Assembly: GCA_900708905.1 (NCBI GenBank)
Contig: CAADRB010000037.1
Coordinates: 1,357,975-1,421,974, forward strand
Direction of reading: 5' to 3'
Source of the DNA: Hymenolepis diminuta
Taxonomy: Eukaryota; Platyhelminthes; Cestoda; Cyclophyllidea; Hymenolepididae
DNA: 64,000 nucleotides
Below the pieces are notes generated by a model. It did no database searches and was not told where the DNA came from. It saw only the letters and a program-made list of their open reading frames with translations. The number at the start of each line of letters is the position of its first letter. Positions within the stretch are counted from its first letter, which is position 1. Shown piece by piece: positions 38,496 through 49,452 of this stretch. The position numbers were made by a program, and so were the translations under genes.

Positions 38496-41400
38496 TTAAC
38501 GCATTTGCCGTTGGTTTGATTGGGGTTGTGACATGATTTGGCGTTTAGGATGTGTGCAAGAATTCATATGTTCCGGCCAGTGCAATTGTTGGCAGGTGGT
38601 ATTACAATAGACAGTATTCCAGCAGCAGTAGAAGAAAGCCTCACTTCCACAATATGTACACTGTAAAAGACAAATCAACAGAGCGCTCTCATTCCAACCT
38701 CTTCTTCCTATGTGCGTCAACAGAGAAAACGGCTACTAACAACACCTCAAAAACGATAGAATAGGACGCTTAACCTACCCATTGCTTTTTCTTCACCTCC
38801 TGGATTTTTTTATTTGCATCCTGCTCGCAAATCTCCACTACACCATCAACTATGGCGTGAGTCTCAGCTTCCCAAACAGCACGCAGTTCGGACAAATGAT
38901 CATGCTGGTTAGTTGCAATTTCTAAGCGGGTATACTCCTTTTCTAGCCTTGCACGCTCCAGCTCTTGGGTCAACCGTAGCACCTCAGCCTTTAGTAGCGT
39001 CTTCTCTAAACGATTTCTTTGAAGAAATTGTGTGGAAACGACCACACAACGGGGTGTTTGAGTACTTTGATCGGCTATGTGAAAAAAGAAGTACAATTAC
39101 TAATGAATTTATTCGCGCTATCTTTGTATAAGGTCTTGACTTAGGGGCATCTTATAGATAAGGCCAATTAAAAATGGAATGATTCAGCAATGGGTAAGAT
39201 AAGTCGATCTCCTGGACTAGCAAATGTTCTCCATATTCGGTCCACGTTTTGCGCTCATTTTAAACTGCCTGCAGTCGTTCGGACCAACAAGGTTGCGAGC
39301 CTGCTTCTAACGTGCCTGAGATACAGTTACAGTTTTGTTAACAATGATAAGGACTAAGTTCTGATAAGAGAGGTCTACAGTTTTCTATCGAACGCATCCG
39401 TACGTCTGCGCTGTCCTAATTGTCAGATAATTATTCATCCAGACGAACAAAGGATGTAAAACAACCACCTCCACAACATCCATCACAACCCTATTTCCCC
39501 TCACTCAACGCAAACCTTTAATCTCTCTAGAAAGACCATCAATTATGAGTTCCTAAGGCAGCTACTTTATGGTTACTCGTTTGAATAGTACTTAGCTCCC
39601 AACATACTTTACATCCAAATGACCTCTCTATTAAGCCGAAATAAAGCACTTAAAATGATTTGCACCCTCCCCCCACATACACTATTGATCAAGTGGTCTC
39701 TCATGTGCTGCAGCCCTCCCTTTTCCCCCAATCCCATAAACATGACTCAGACACTTTGTGTGGTTATCGTTTAAGCAGCTTGTGGATTTCATCAGGTTCA
39801 AACGCGTCCAGTGTTTGTTGACCACCCAAACCATTAGCGAGTTTAGGTGGCTTCTATATTTAGTTAAGTGAATACGACTGCGGATAATATACGTTCCAAT
39901 CGCTTCCTCATGAAGCCAAAATGAAGTACATGTAACGATTGGGATTATTTATGCTTTAAAAGGTCTTTCCAAATTGGGCGACTCATCTTTTCCTTAGCCA
40001 AGAGAAGAAACTGTGTACCTAACGTGTCTTCACTATTTCGTTTAGTAACATGTTATTTTTACTTATTTCAAATCAGTAGAAATATTCGATGAAATTATAA
40101 AAGTGAACTGACTTGTTGAAATAGGTGGCTTGGAGGAAAGGGATAAATCCGGTTCAGAGACAGTTGCAGAGGGACCGCGGCTCCAAGATACGGCCGCATC
40201 ATTCACAGATTCCTCCAGATTCTGGAAGAATCCATCCAGTAGGGATTGTAAACTTCGGGAAAATGAGTCTCGCGCTTCCTGAAAGTGAGTCACCAGACTT
40301 GTCCTGAGGTCACTCTGACCGAGACCTTCTGAAAGCCGAAGGGGCAAAGTTGAGACGGTCGAATCACTGTTGGAGAAAACCAGGTAATTAAGCAGGAGAC
40401 GCTTCAAGATATACTGCAACTGAAATTTAAGGGCTTACGATGCAGGAAATGTTTCCGTATCAGGAGTATCAGCAGTCTCATCCATGGTTTGATGTTCTAC
40501 CGACAACGCTACACTAAAAACGAGGGGAAAAGTGAGAACAGATAATGTACATCATTATCCACTGGTCAGTACTTTCGCGTGCAATAGTCAGAGTATTGAC
40601 CAATTTTTGTAAATCATAATGGCTACGATTAGATGAAGAAAAGGAAGAGGGAACAAGATAGCAATACTCGTATGGCAAGAACATGAAACAAAGAGAGCAG
40701 ATAGGTAAGTCAACAACTGTACCTTGAGCAAATCTAACCCGCCTGAATAAAATGAAACAGAGAGATAGACACGATCTAGTGTGTTTTACCAACAAGCGTC
40801 AATTTGCAATGCAACAATTTCTCAAAAATCCAACAATAAGCACTGTCTTTCGACACACACGCACAAAAGGCCATTCAAGTTCATTTGCGATTGCTAAGCT
40901 CAAACGCCTCTTTTTATATGCTGCACGTTTTGATAATTAGGGTGAGAATAGAGGTTATCAAATCGCGCTGTCGATGGAAGATATCACGTGTTCAAACGTG
41001 TGTATTTTGTACAAAACGCACGTATACACATAATTTAGCAGTCACCTTGATAATAATTCCGATGTATCGAAGAAATCCTGCATAAACAATCTGAGGAAAT
41101 TGTGAGGAAGTAACTATCTGCTATCAAATTCCCGATTTTCATAGATTATAGGTGAACACTTAGTGTCCGTACCAGACACTAAGGATGCACATTGAAGATA
41201 CTTACTTCGCATCAACTCTCCGACATGAAATAACGGTACTTCGAGGTATTTCCTCAGAGGAAGGGAGTGGTTGGACAGATCTTTCATTTTCGGGAGTGGG
41301 CACAGCCGTTGTAGACATCAGAGGTGGTCGATTGGAGGTAGAGACACTAGTAGTGGGAATTGGAAAAGAAGTCGCGAAATTGCAAGAAAGACGCATCAAA

Positions 41401-44400
41401 AGAGGTTCCACAAAGTTGTCTGTATTGTGATTATCAGAAGCCGTCGTGGTAGTGGTGGTTGTGATGGTGGTACATGTCGCGGATTTTGGGGAATGCGAGG
41501 GAGGAGGAGTCACTGAAAGAAGAGAGGGAGGTAAGGAAGGGGAGGAGGGTAGACATGGCTGCTCTACTGTTTGGGCCGAATCCGCATCATCCCCATTTGG
41601 TCCTGGGGATAAAGTGGGAAGACCTACATCGGAACTACCTGTCGCTGTCATGGTGGAGCTTTGTCCGTTATTTTGCGACTCTGGTTCAGAATTCGAAAGC
41701 AGTTCGTGATTCTCTGAAACAGGAACCCACTGATTCAAGGACCTATAGAAGAAAGAAATATTGCGGTGAATACACACCCATACCTAACTAATCGAAACTT
41801 CATAAAAATAAAACAAATATCTACCATGTAAAAGGAAGGTCTAAAAGCGGAATACAGCCAATAAGAAGCTGGCACGCTGTATGGATGTCAATTGGCTAGT
41901 GTCATGACAACGCGAATACTACAACTAACCCGGCGTGGCATGTAAAATAAACAGAACTCAAATATCAAACGTCACTTACTTGTAATACCTAGCGAGAGAT
42001 TGACGAGAAAAGGGTAGAACACGTGTTGCGGGAGCCGAGGGAAATTTGAATTTTGGAAAAGCCTGAGAAAGAAGTTCCACATGGTGTCTCAGTTGTTCTA
42101 GTGCTCGATTAAAGGTTCCATCGTCTTTGGATTCGCCAGCGTTGACCATTCGCCGAATACCGATTCCTCCTAGTGTTGAGTCATTGGCAGAAGCGTTTGC
42201 GGAAACAGCAAGACTGGTGTGAAGACTAACACACTTTGTCTGAGCTTTTCGAGTCACGTAGGTACCGAAAAAGGACACAAGCAGTTGATTGTTTGGCAAT
42301 TCAGCCATTAATTTTGCCGGCCAACGTTTTCCATCCTCGTATCGAACCCAAACAATGGGATGAAGCACAGGCTATAAAATAGGAAGATTACATACAATTC
42401 TATTGAGTTTTCGATTTGGAATACCACTTTTAGCCAAACAAGAATGAGCAAATTAAATGTATTATTGGATGGGTGGTCAATATTTAAGAATGTTTGAACC
42501 GATGAATGGATACGTATTTCTGTGGTTGGTTTTAATTCTTAATTCATAATCATTAAACTAGAAGGATATCTAAAACCACCCTCGGATTTAGCATAATAGA
42601 GTAATATCCAGTTTTTACTAAATGCAATTCTTTATATTGTTAGGGGAGTCTCTGTTTATACATCTCCAGCATTTCAAGAGGACAATTGCAAACATTGAAG
42701 TTCATACCAAACTGTACCCCGCATTCGAGCTTGAAGACATTAGAAATAATGAACCACATGTAGTCAATAAGTACGGAATTGTAAGAATAAGAAAAATTAC
42801 CATTTATATTACAGCCTTCCAGAGAATGCGAGCCAAACTTATTCCATTTCACTGTTAATCATAACCAAATGGGCGACCAATTGATGTACTCTCTACGTAC
42901 TTCTCAAGAGTACTATTGGACTGCATATTGACTCCGCATACCCTATCCTGGTCCCTTGTCTAAATGTGCTCTAGTCAAATGTGAAAAGGCGAGTGAATAC
43001 AAACCACATAACTTGAAAAATAATATCTAGTGGGGATGTCACCCAATTAAGCTCTAACTGAACAGAACACTTCTAAAAGCTCAAGCCATGACAAAGCGGT
43101 GCAAATCACAACCTAATCAATGATTTTAAGAACGAAACCGCCAAATTTTACAATTCACTTCTAGCCTTAATAAATTTTATATACAGAGTACGTAAGGTAT
43201 CTGAGAACACTTATATCGTTATAATTTAAACTAACTGGATAATAATTAATGCTTTTTATATCAGAAGGTCCCATGGTAGACACTACCATAACTAATGAAA
43301 TGAAAAGACGCACTGTCATAGTGCCTATAAAAGCGAGACATAACAGTTTAGAAATTACACAATTTCTAAGAGTCGAAGGGTCTTTAGTTTGCAAAGTTGT
43401 AAAGTAGCTGCTGAACGAAAGCAATGGAGATGATTTGGCCGCCCCGAGGAAGAGAAAAGAGCATTGTCACTCCTCTGCTGACTCACCCACAACACCTGAG
43501 TTTGTGAGAAGAGTGCATGGCATGGCATGGCATGGCATGGCATAGCATAGCATGAAGGACGAGAATCCTGAGAAATCAATGCGCGACATTTTGCCTAACA
43601 TCTTCAAGTCTCCATGAGAACAACAATATATAAGGAATGCTCCTCATCAAGACCTCGGATACAGATCATACGTTGCCCTCATACGAAGTCAGTTTATGTT
43701 GACAAAAATAACTCAAGAGAATCGTTTGATGCGTGCAAAACGACTCCTAAACGATTTGAAGCACAAAGAAGAGCAGGCATGTCTTTGGTTTTTCCCCCAC
43801 AAAAACGACTTCCACCAGGACACCCATCAGGACACCCACCAGGAATTACAAGAAATGGTGAATGTCTATGTAGGAGCGGACTCCACTGCAGTTCCAACTG
43901 TCATGCATGCGCACGAAGTTTCCACCAAAAGTGATGATTTTCGGGATTGTTGCTGTTGCTGTTGTTGTTAGCAGTGAAGGGTACAACATGACTCGACTCC
44001 TCCCAATTCTTCCACAGGGCCTTAGGGTCAGTGTGGATGCAAATGCAGATGCAAATGCNNNNNNNNNNNNNNNNNNNNNNNNNNNNNNNNNNNNNNNNNN
44101 NNNNNNNNNNNNNNNNNNNNNNNNNNNNNNNNNNNNNNNNNNNNNNNNNNNNNNNNNNNNNNNNNNNNNNNNNNNNNNNNNNNNNNNNNNNNNNNNNNNN
44201 NNNNNNNNNNNNNNNNNNNNNNNNNNNNNNNNNNNNNNNNNNNNNNNNNNNNNNNNNNNNNNNNNNNNNNNNNNNNNNNNNNNNNNNNNNNNNNNNNNNN
44301 NNNNNNNNNNNNNNNNNNNNNNNNNNNNNNNNNNNNNNNNNNNNNNNNNNNNNNNNNNNNNNNNNNNNNNNNNNNNNNNNNNNNNNNNNNNNNNNNNNNN

Positions 44401-47400
44401 NNNNNNNNNNNNNNNNNNNNNNNNNNNNNNNNNNNNNNNNGTGAAAGCTTGCAGTCAGTCGCTTTCGAACTCGAATTGAGTGGGTGATAGAAGCGGAAGG
44501 AGGACATATAGAATACAACCTAGGTGAATAGGTATTATGTTTATTCGTTTTGCTATAAGAAATGGTCAATTCTAACCATTAACAGTTTCATTATCTGTTT
44601 TTCTAAAAGTGCGTAAGGTTTCCTCAGATGTCTCACGCACCTTGTAGAAAGTTACACACTCTTCTGACTTAATAGACTCAATAAAATGAAAAAGAGCTTG
44701 TAGCGTGAAAAATTAAGCAGGAAATTTTTCCAAATTACAAACTAGGTTAAGTAATTGTTGAATGAAGTATGTCTTCATCCAGGGAACGACATAGCAAAGG
44801 CAAGTACCAGTCTATTCAAGATAATTCAAAGATCAGCAGGAGATACTGAGGTAAGGATAGCGAAGACAGAATAATAATCTCAACTGAAACCAGTTCTTTG
44901 AAAATTAAGTGAACTTTGTTCTACTTCGCTCAATCCCTCCTATCAACTGTTGAAATAGTGCTACAGTGCAAAATTAGATGCCAAGTCTGTCTTGTGATTC
45001 CACGATCATAGGAGCTTCAGTTAATGGAAACTAGAAAACATGAGACATCCAAACTCAAGCATACTTGACCAAAACATGTTAGGAACTAGTCGCCACATGT
45101 AAGTAATATTTTATCGTTATTTATGGGATAACAAATTCAAACAATCCCATGTAATAACCAAATAAGCTAGATATTCTATATTTTTATTTACGACAAACTG
45201 TCGTCAAAATCCTGACTCACCGGCGTCTGCATTGTACTAGATAACCGACAACCGCAGGTTTGAAGAAAAGTGGACGTTATAAGCTACCATACGAATACCC
45301 TTTAATTAGCCGAAACGCCAAAGAAGGAAAAGGATTTAGAAGGATTTAAATTTATCTTGAGATTCGATTTCTAGACAAAAGCAGACATTTAGTAAACCGA
45401 TCAATTCTTCACGAAGTTCTTGACCATTCATTTTCCACTGACTTAATTTCTTGAAAATCCATGATGCCTGTCAGCTTGATTTTACAGTCTTCATACAATT
45501 AGGTGAGATTCTCGCCGTGTCCCGTAAACAACAACTGTCACCAACATTGCACACTTGACACTGTCGATCAAAGAATCAATTTGACCCAATATTTTCAACA
45601 ATTGAGTTAGCCAGACTAAATAGATCGTCTATAACCTACGACTACATACACCAAACTTTATTGTTTCAAAAGCGCACAAATATAGCACAGCTAACAAATG
45701 ATTAATAGTTATTCTATATTTGCACACAACTGTTTCAAGTAAAATTATGCAACTTAATCAATCAAACTCACACAAGACACCAAAGTCAAGTCTAGGCATG
45801 CATTCGCAGTTTTTGTGACGTGAAATCTACTCATAAGCTCACACATGAGTACTCCACTTTTAAATAAAACGAGAATGCAACTCACACAAATTTTGCAAAA
45901 CCACGAGCTCTGAGGGGGTTCACTAGGAGTGGTTTTCATCATCGAACGACCATAAATATGTGGAGCGCATCGGGAGATGGGTGAAAATACAAAGGAAGTT
46001 GAAGGAAGTGTAGAAATGTGGTTAATTCGATTAAGGTAGCAAGTTGGACAGGCTTTTAGTAACTCTACCTCATGGAGACAAATCTGTTCGAGCAGCTTGG
46101 CTTTCGACAAGAGGCCAATCTCTACATTGAGGCAAAGAGAAAAGGAATAAAATATCAAGGGTTCCTGCAAAGTATACAGTGAATAATCAAACTTGCCCGG
46201 TTCATCTCTAGGTGGAATGCAATTGAGAATGATCCAGCGAAAATCCGAGAGAAATGATTTCAGTGATTTATAGTGACCATCATTCATTTGCTAAATAGAA
46301 GACATCAAACCAATTAAACGAATGATATCCAGAGTAAAAATTAATTAATACTAGTCTGTGAGAATAAGCCATAGCACAAAAATAGCTAGTGAAATATTTT
46401 CTAAACTATTGGACTCCAAAATTCTATGAACTTAACCGCAAATAAGACGGAGACAGAGCTAACTGTAAAAGGTACCCGATTATAAGAAGAGTATTCAACG
46501 AAAAGTTTAGGAGCTTAAATTAAAAGGAAACTATGGGAAGTCAATAGCGAGTATGGCGGAAGAGTCTAGGAAGTAGAATGTATTGATATGGTTACAGGAA
46601 CCTGCTTTCAACCAATCTCAAACTTTTAGAAGCAAAAAGAGCATTCATTAAAGACGAAAAGATTTCAATTGTCCGACTGGCATCATTTATAATAATAAGA
46701 GACTGAGTATTAATCGTATCAAAAGTGTTTATCAATAGTTAATTCCACCTGATAAAGTGTACGAAGGTCCATTACACGCCTGACAGTCATACGCGAGGCA
46801 AATTTGTCGCTTACGTCAGCTGGTTCCCGAAACGGCTCAGCCTAGACATAAAAATCGATCAGCTGCAAAGTAATAGCACCTACCCAACTTTGGATAGACA
46901 TATAGTCCACCATGAAACCAAAGATCTTGTTGATCTGCTTTTCGTAGACCGTTGTTGGAGTACTAGCCTTCCATTTAGTAAGATTCGACTCAAAATCCTC
47001 TTTATCACAAGTAGCAACTTCATGACATAACAAACATCGCCAACCTTCTTCCCATACAATATTTATCTTCTCAACCTCTGAATTTTCAAGACACTTTTGG
47101 TGATAAGCTCGTAGACAGTCACTGCAGGGTTTCAACTGGAAATAAAATGAGAAATGAAGTGAAATGAAAATACAAATTTACCTCCTGGCCAGGCCGACGT
47201 TCTTGACAAATCCAGCAAAACATTCTCCCACATTCGTCAGATGAATCTGAAGGTCGACGGGTTTTGATGGGGGGTAGTAAATTAGGGAAAGAGGGAGCGG
47301 GGGGTGGAGTGCGTCCACTATCAAACCAATCTGTCTGATTATTCTGGGAGATGAGGGAAACTTCGACATTGAAATTTGGCCGACTGCGTTTAGCAGGAGG

Positions 47401-48434
47401 AGATGTACAATGATTATCTGTAGCAGATAGCGAAGACGAATTCCTTGCATTAGGAGTCGATGACCGACTTTTGCTAAAGTTTAGTGCGTGAATTGGAGTT
47501 CGAATACCCCTTCTTGGAACTGGAGAGAGAAGATTCAAGGTACTAAACCACTGCATGTGAGCAATTAAGGTGCAATTAACAGAATTTTAGTACAGAGTAA
47601 GTGGGCAATTTTCGTTAAACTGGGTTTAAATTCAGGTAAATTGAATTCAGTAAAGAGATTAAAGTTGAAATGTATTTAGAGTAATATTCAGTAAGGCAAA
47701 GAAAATCTAGAGCAAAATCAATATAGCCTAGTTAAGCGGGATATTGCAGTTTGCTTTAAAGGCCAACTCTAAAACCAAATGAGAGGAGACTTCAACAGTG
47801 ACAACTAGTATGTTTGACTAATACCAAAACTGTATCTGTAAACCGATCCTAATGCAACCGGATAAGAATCAACATGATAAGCATAAGTATACCAAAGCGT
47901 TTTAAATCCGTGTTATCAAGAAAAGCAATCACTACAAGAAGTACAACTTACCTGTCAGAGACGAATCGGGTACTCGTTGTGGTGTATTTCTCGTTGAATC
48001 CTCAAATGAAAGAAAGCAACAAAAACAAACTTAGCAACGATTATGAAGTTCGTGGAATGTTAAAGTAAGACACCTGATCAGTGCAATTCAGCAAGTTAGT
48101 AAGAATTAAAATAACTTACATTTGAAATTCGAACGGGTGTTCGCGGTTTATTGCCGCTTCTCCTACCAGAATTTCGACGAGAAGGCATATTAAGTGCTGA
48201 AAAAAAAGAGAAAACAAGCATAAAGACGGAAAATGGAAAAGGTCTCGAACTACATAGAATTAGGTTATAGGTAGATAATGAACCTTTAGATGGATGTGTG
48301 CGATCGGTGATATTTACAGATTCTTCTGAAAAGAAGAAAAGGATCAAAAACAGAACCTCCATAGAAGGTGAAACTAGGAAAGCAAAGTACCAGAGGAGCT
48401 GCCATCAGAAATACGGGGGCGGATCAGTCGACGT
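38496..48434 (-). CDS. ZMYND8-type chromatin reader (PHD-bromodomain-PWWP-MYND), 5' end not located
   Basis: Sixteen phase-consistent exons: 48434-48391, 48325-48284, 48196-48120, 48000-47952, 47519-47182, 47135-46884, 46841-46749, 46290-46197, 46121-45886, 42371-41980, 41742-41206, 40742-40723, 40508-40439, 40366-40113, 39074-38779 and 38660-38496. The first in-frame Met is at 48188 (954 aa from there), but the frame is open through two more exons upstream, so the start is further out. Domains, numbered from that Met: PHD finger 141-189 (C141, C144, C156, C159, H164, C167, C186, C189); bromodomain about 205-320; zinc knuckle ACPTCY with WFCKIC at 323-377; PWWP about 380-470 ([18 protein letters not shown]); Ser/Thr/Pro-rich spacer; coiled coil about 820-900; MYND at the C-terminus ([30 protein letters not shown]). 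The order and the MYND match ZMYND8, a nuclear reader of acetylated and methylated histones that recruits co-repressors. ZMYND11 is the less likely paralogue. Confidence 0.9.
43514..43554. repeat. (GCATG)n pentanucleotide array in mariner copy 2
   Basis: The same pentamer array as at 32332-32371 on the opposite strand, placed between the TPEFVRR and [11 protein letters not shown] parts of the transposase frame. Confidence 0.9.
44059..44440. other. Assembly gap (382 N) inside mariner copy 2
   Basis: Entered from the left through GATGCAAATGCA repeats (44036-44058) and left at GTGAAAGCTTGCAGTC, exactly the same boundaries as the gap in copy 1. Confidence 0.95.
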
Positions 48435-49452
48435 CTAGTGAAATAACCTTGACAAGAGCTAAATAAAAGAGGAATAAAGCGTATTTCCCTATGCTTCAAT
48501 TACTACTTGCAAAATTAATTCGAGAAATGAATTCCCTATTAGCAAATTTAACAAACTATCCAAGATGTTAGATAAAAGAAGACAAAGATGTATGACAACT
48601 ATAGTACAAGAGCATATCAATAATTTCTTTTGTAACTATAACTCAGCTAACCCGAAACCTGGATAATACATGGACCTTATAAATAATGCAATCAATAAAA
48701 AAACAAGTTTGCTGCGTGAAAGCGAATTGGAAACGCCAAGTAACTTAATTAAATAATCCTACAACACTTACACACTTACTTTTTATTCACTATATGTTTT
48801 GAGAAATAGAATTAAAATATGTGCCATTATACTGACAAACAAATGTAAAAGCGCAAAGTCGTCAGTTGGAAGACCACAATACCTTCGATACCAGTTGTAA
48901 ACAGAGGAGTCGTTAATCGGGTTCAGATAACTTCAAAACACTCGTCCACCAATCAGTCGCATGAATTTACGCAGAGAAAATGCGAAAAAGATTTCCTGAA
49001 GATTGCATAGAAAAAAGTAGAGAATAAAAAGGAAATAAATGACTTACAAATGTAAAATAACACGAAGAAAATCTGATTCTACAAGTTTGAAAATATGTTC
49101 AGTGATTTCTTATCATAACTCATCACAATATTGGACCAAATACTATTGAGTTAATGTAAATAAATTTGTCACTTAAAATAATTTTTAAATAATATATACA
49201 TCTATAAATACTTAAACATGATAATAAATATAAAAGAGAAACAGGTATTTTCACTGAATGGGCATACTGTTTTAACGGATTCCCTGAAGGTGGAGATTTA
49301 AAGTTCGCTACCTCGTTATCGCGTGAGCGTTCGAAGTGTTTGCTCGGAATTAGTATTTGATACTTAACGATTTTTGCTTTTAACTTTGCGGTTTTTATCT
49401 ATTTTTGTGGGGTTCTATGCTCTACTGTTTGAATATTATTAGGTATATTTAA
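48435..49452. promoter_or_regulatory. Divergent intergenic region between the ZMYND8-type and Sec2-like genes
   Basis: The two genes point away from each other, with at most about 1 kb between the last recognised exon of the - strand gene and the start codon of the + strand gene. At least one unidentified 5' exon of the - strand gene must lie here or, less likely, within the neighbour. A slightly GC-richer patch with CG dinucleotides (49316-49350) precedes the + strand start. Shared promoter function is an inference from the layout; no specific motif was identified. Confidence 0.4.

Larger units (their letters stand above)
43490..44531 (+). pseudogene. Decayed mariner transposase, copy 2
   Basis: Fragments in order: [67 protein letters not shown] and [10 protein letters not shown]; then after the gap VKACS and, in another frame, [19 protein letters not shown] with a stop at 44529-44531. 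The block AVAVVV, encoded by a GTT/GCT array at about 43948-43972, interrupts the motif that in intact relatives runs GVVSSEG. The first catalytic Asp is replaced. Frameshifts are shared with copy 1. Confidence 0.85.
43184..44644 (+). mobile_element. Defective mariner (Tc1/mariner) element, copy 2
   Basis: TA at 43182-43183 and 44645-44646 border ends reading CAGAGTACGTAAGGTATCTG (left) and CAAGGTGCGTGAGACATCTG (right, reverse strand). The transposase sense is +, antisense to the ZMYND8-type gene whose intron it sits in. It is nearly identical to copy 1 over most of its length, but keeps about 60 bp lost from copy 1 and has its own point changes in both termini. A 382-N gap covers 44059-44440. 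Confidence 0.88.
42372..45885 (-). other. Largest intron of the ZMYND8-type gene (3.5 kb), hosting a mariner copy
   Basis: GT-AG intron (donor GTGAGT at 45885, acceptor just before 42371) between the zinc-knuckle exon and the PWWP exon, joined in phase 0. Mariner copy 2 occupies 43184-44644 in the opposite orientation to the host gene and accounts for about 40 percent of the intron. Confidence 0.85.

Noticed and set aside
41185..41791. Overlapping open frames on the + strand
   Set aside because: They lie opposite the Ser/Thr/Pro-rich exon of the ZMYND8-type gene (41742-41206) and are shadows of it.
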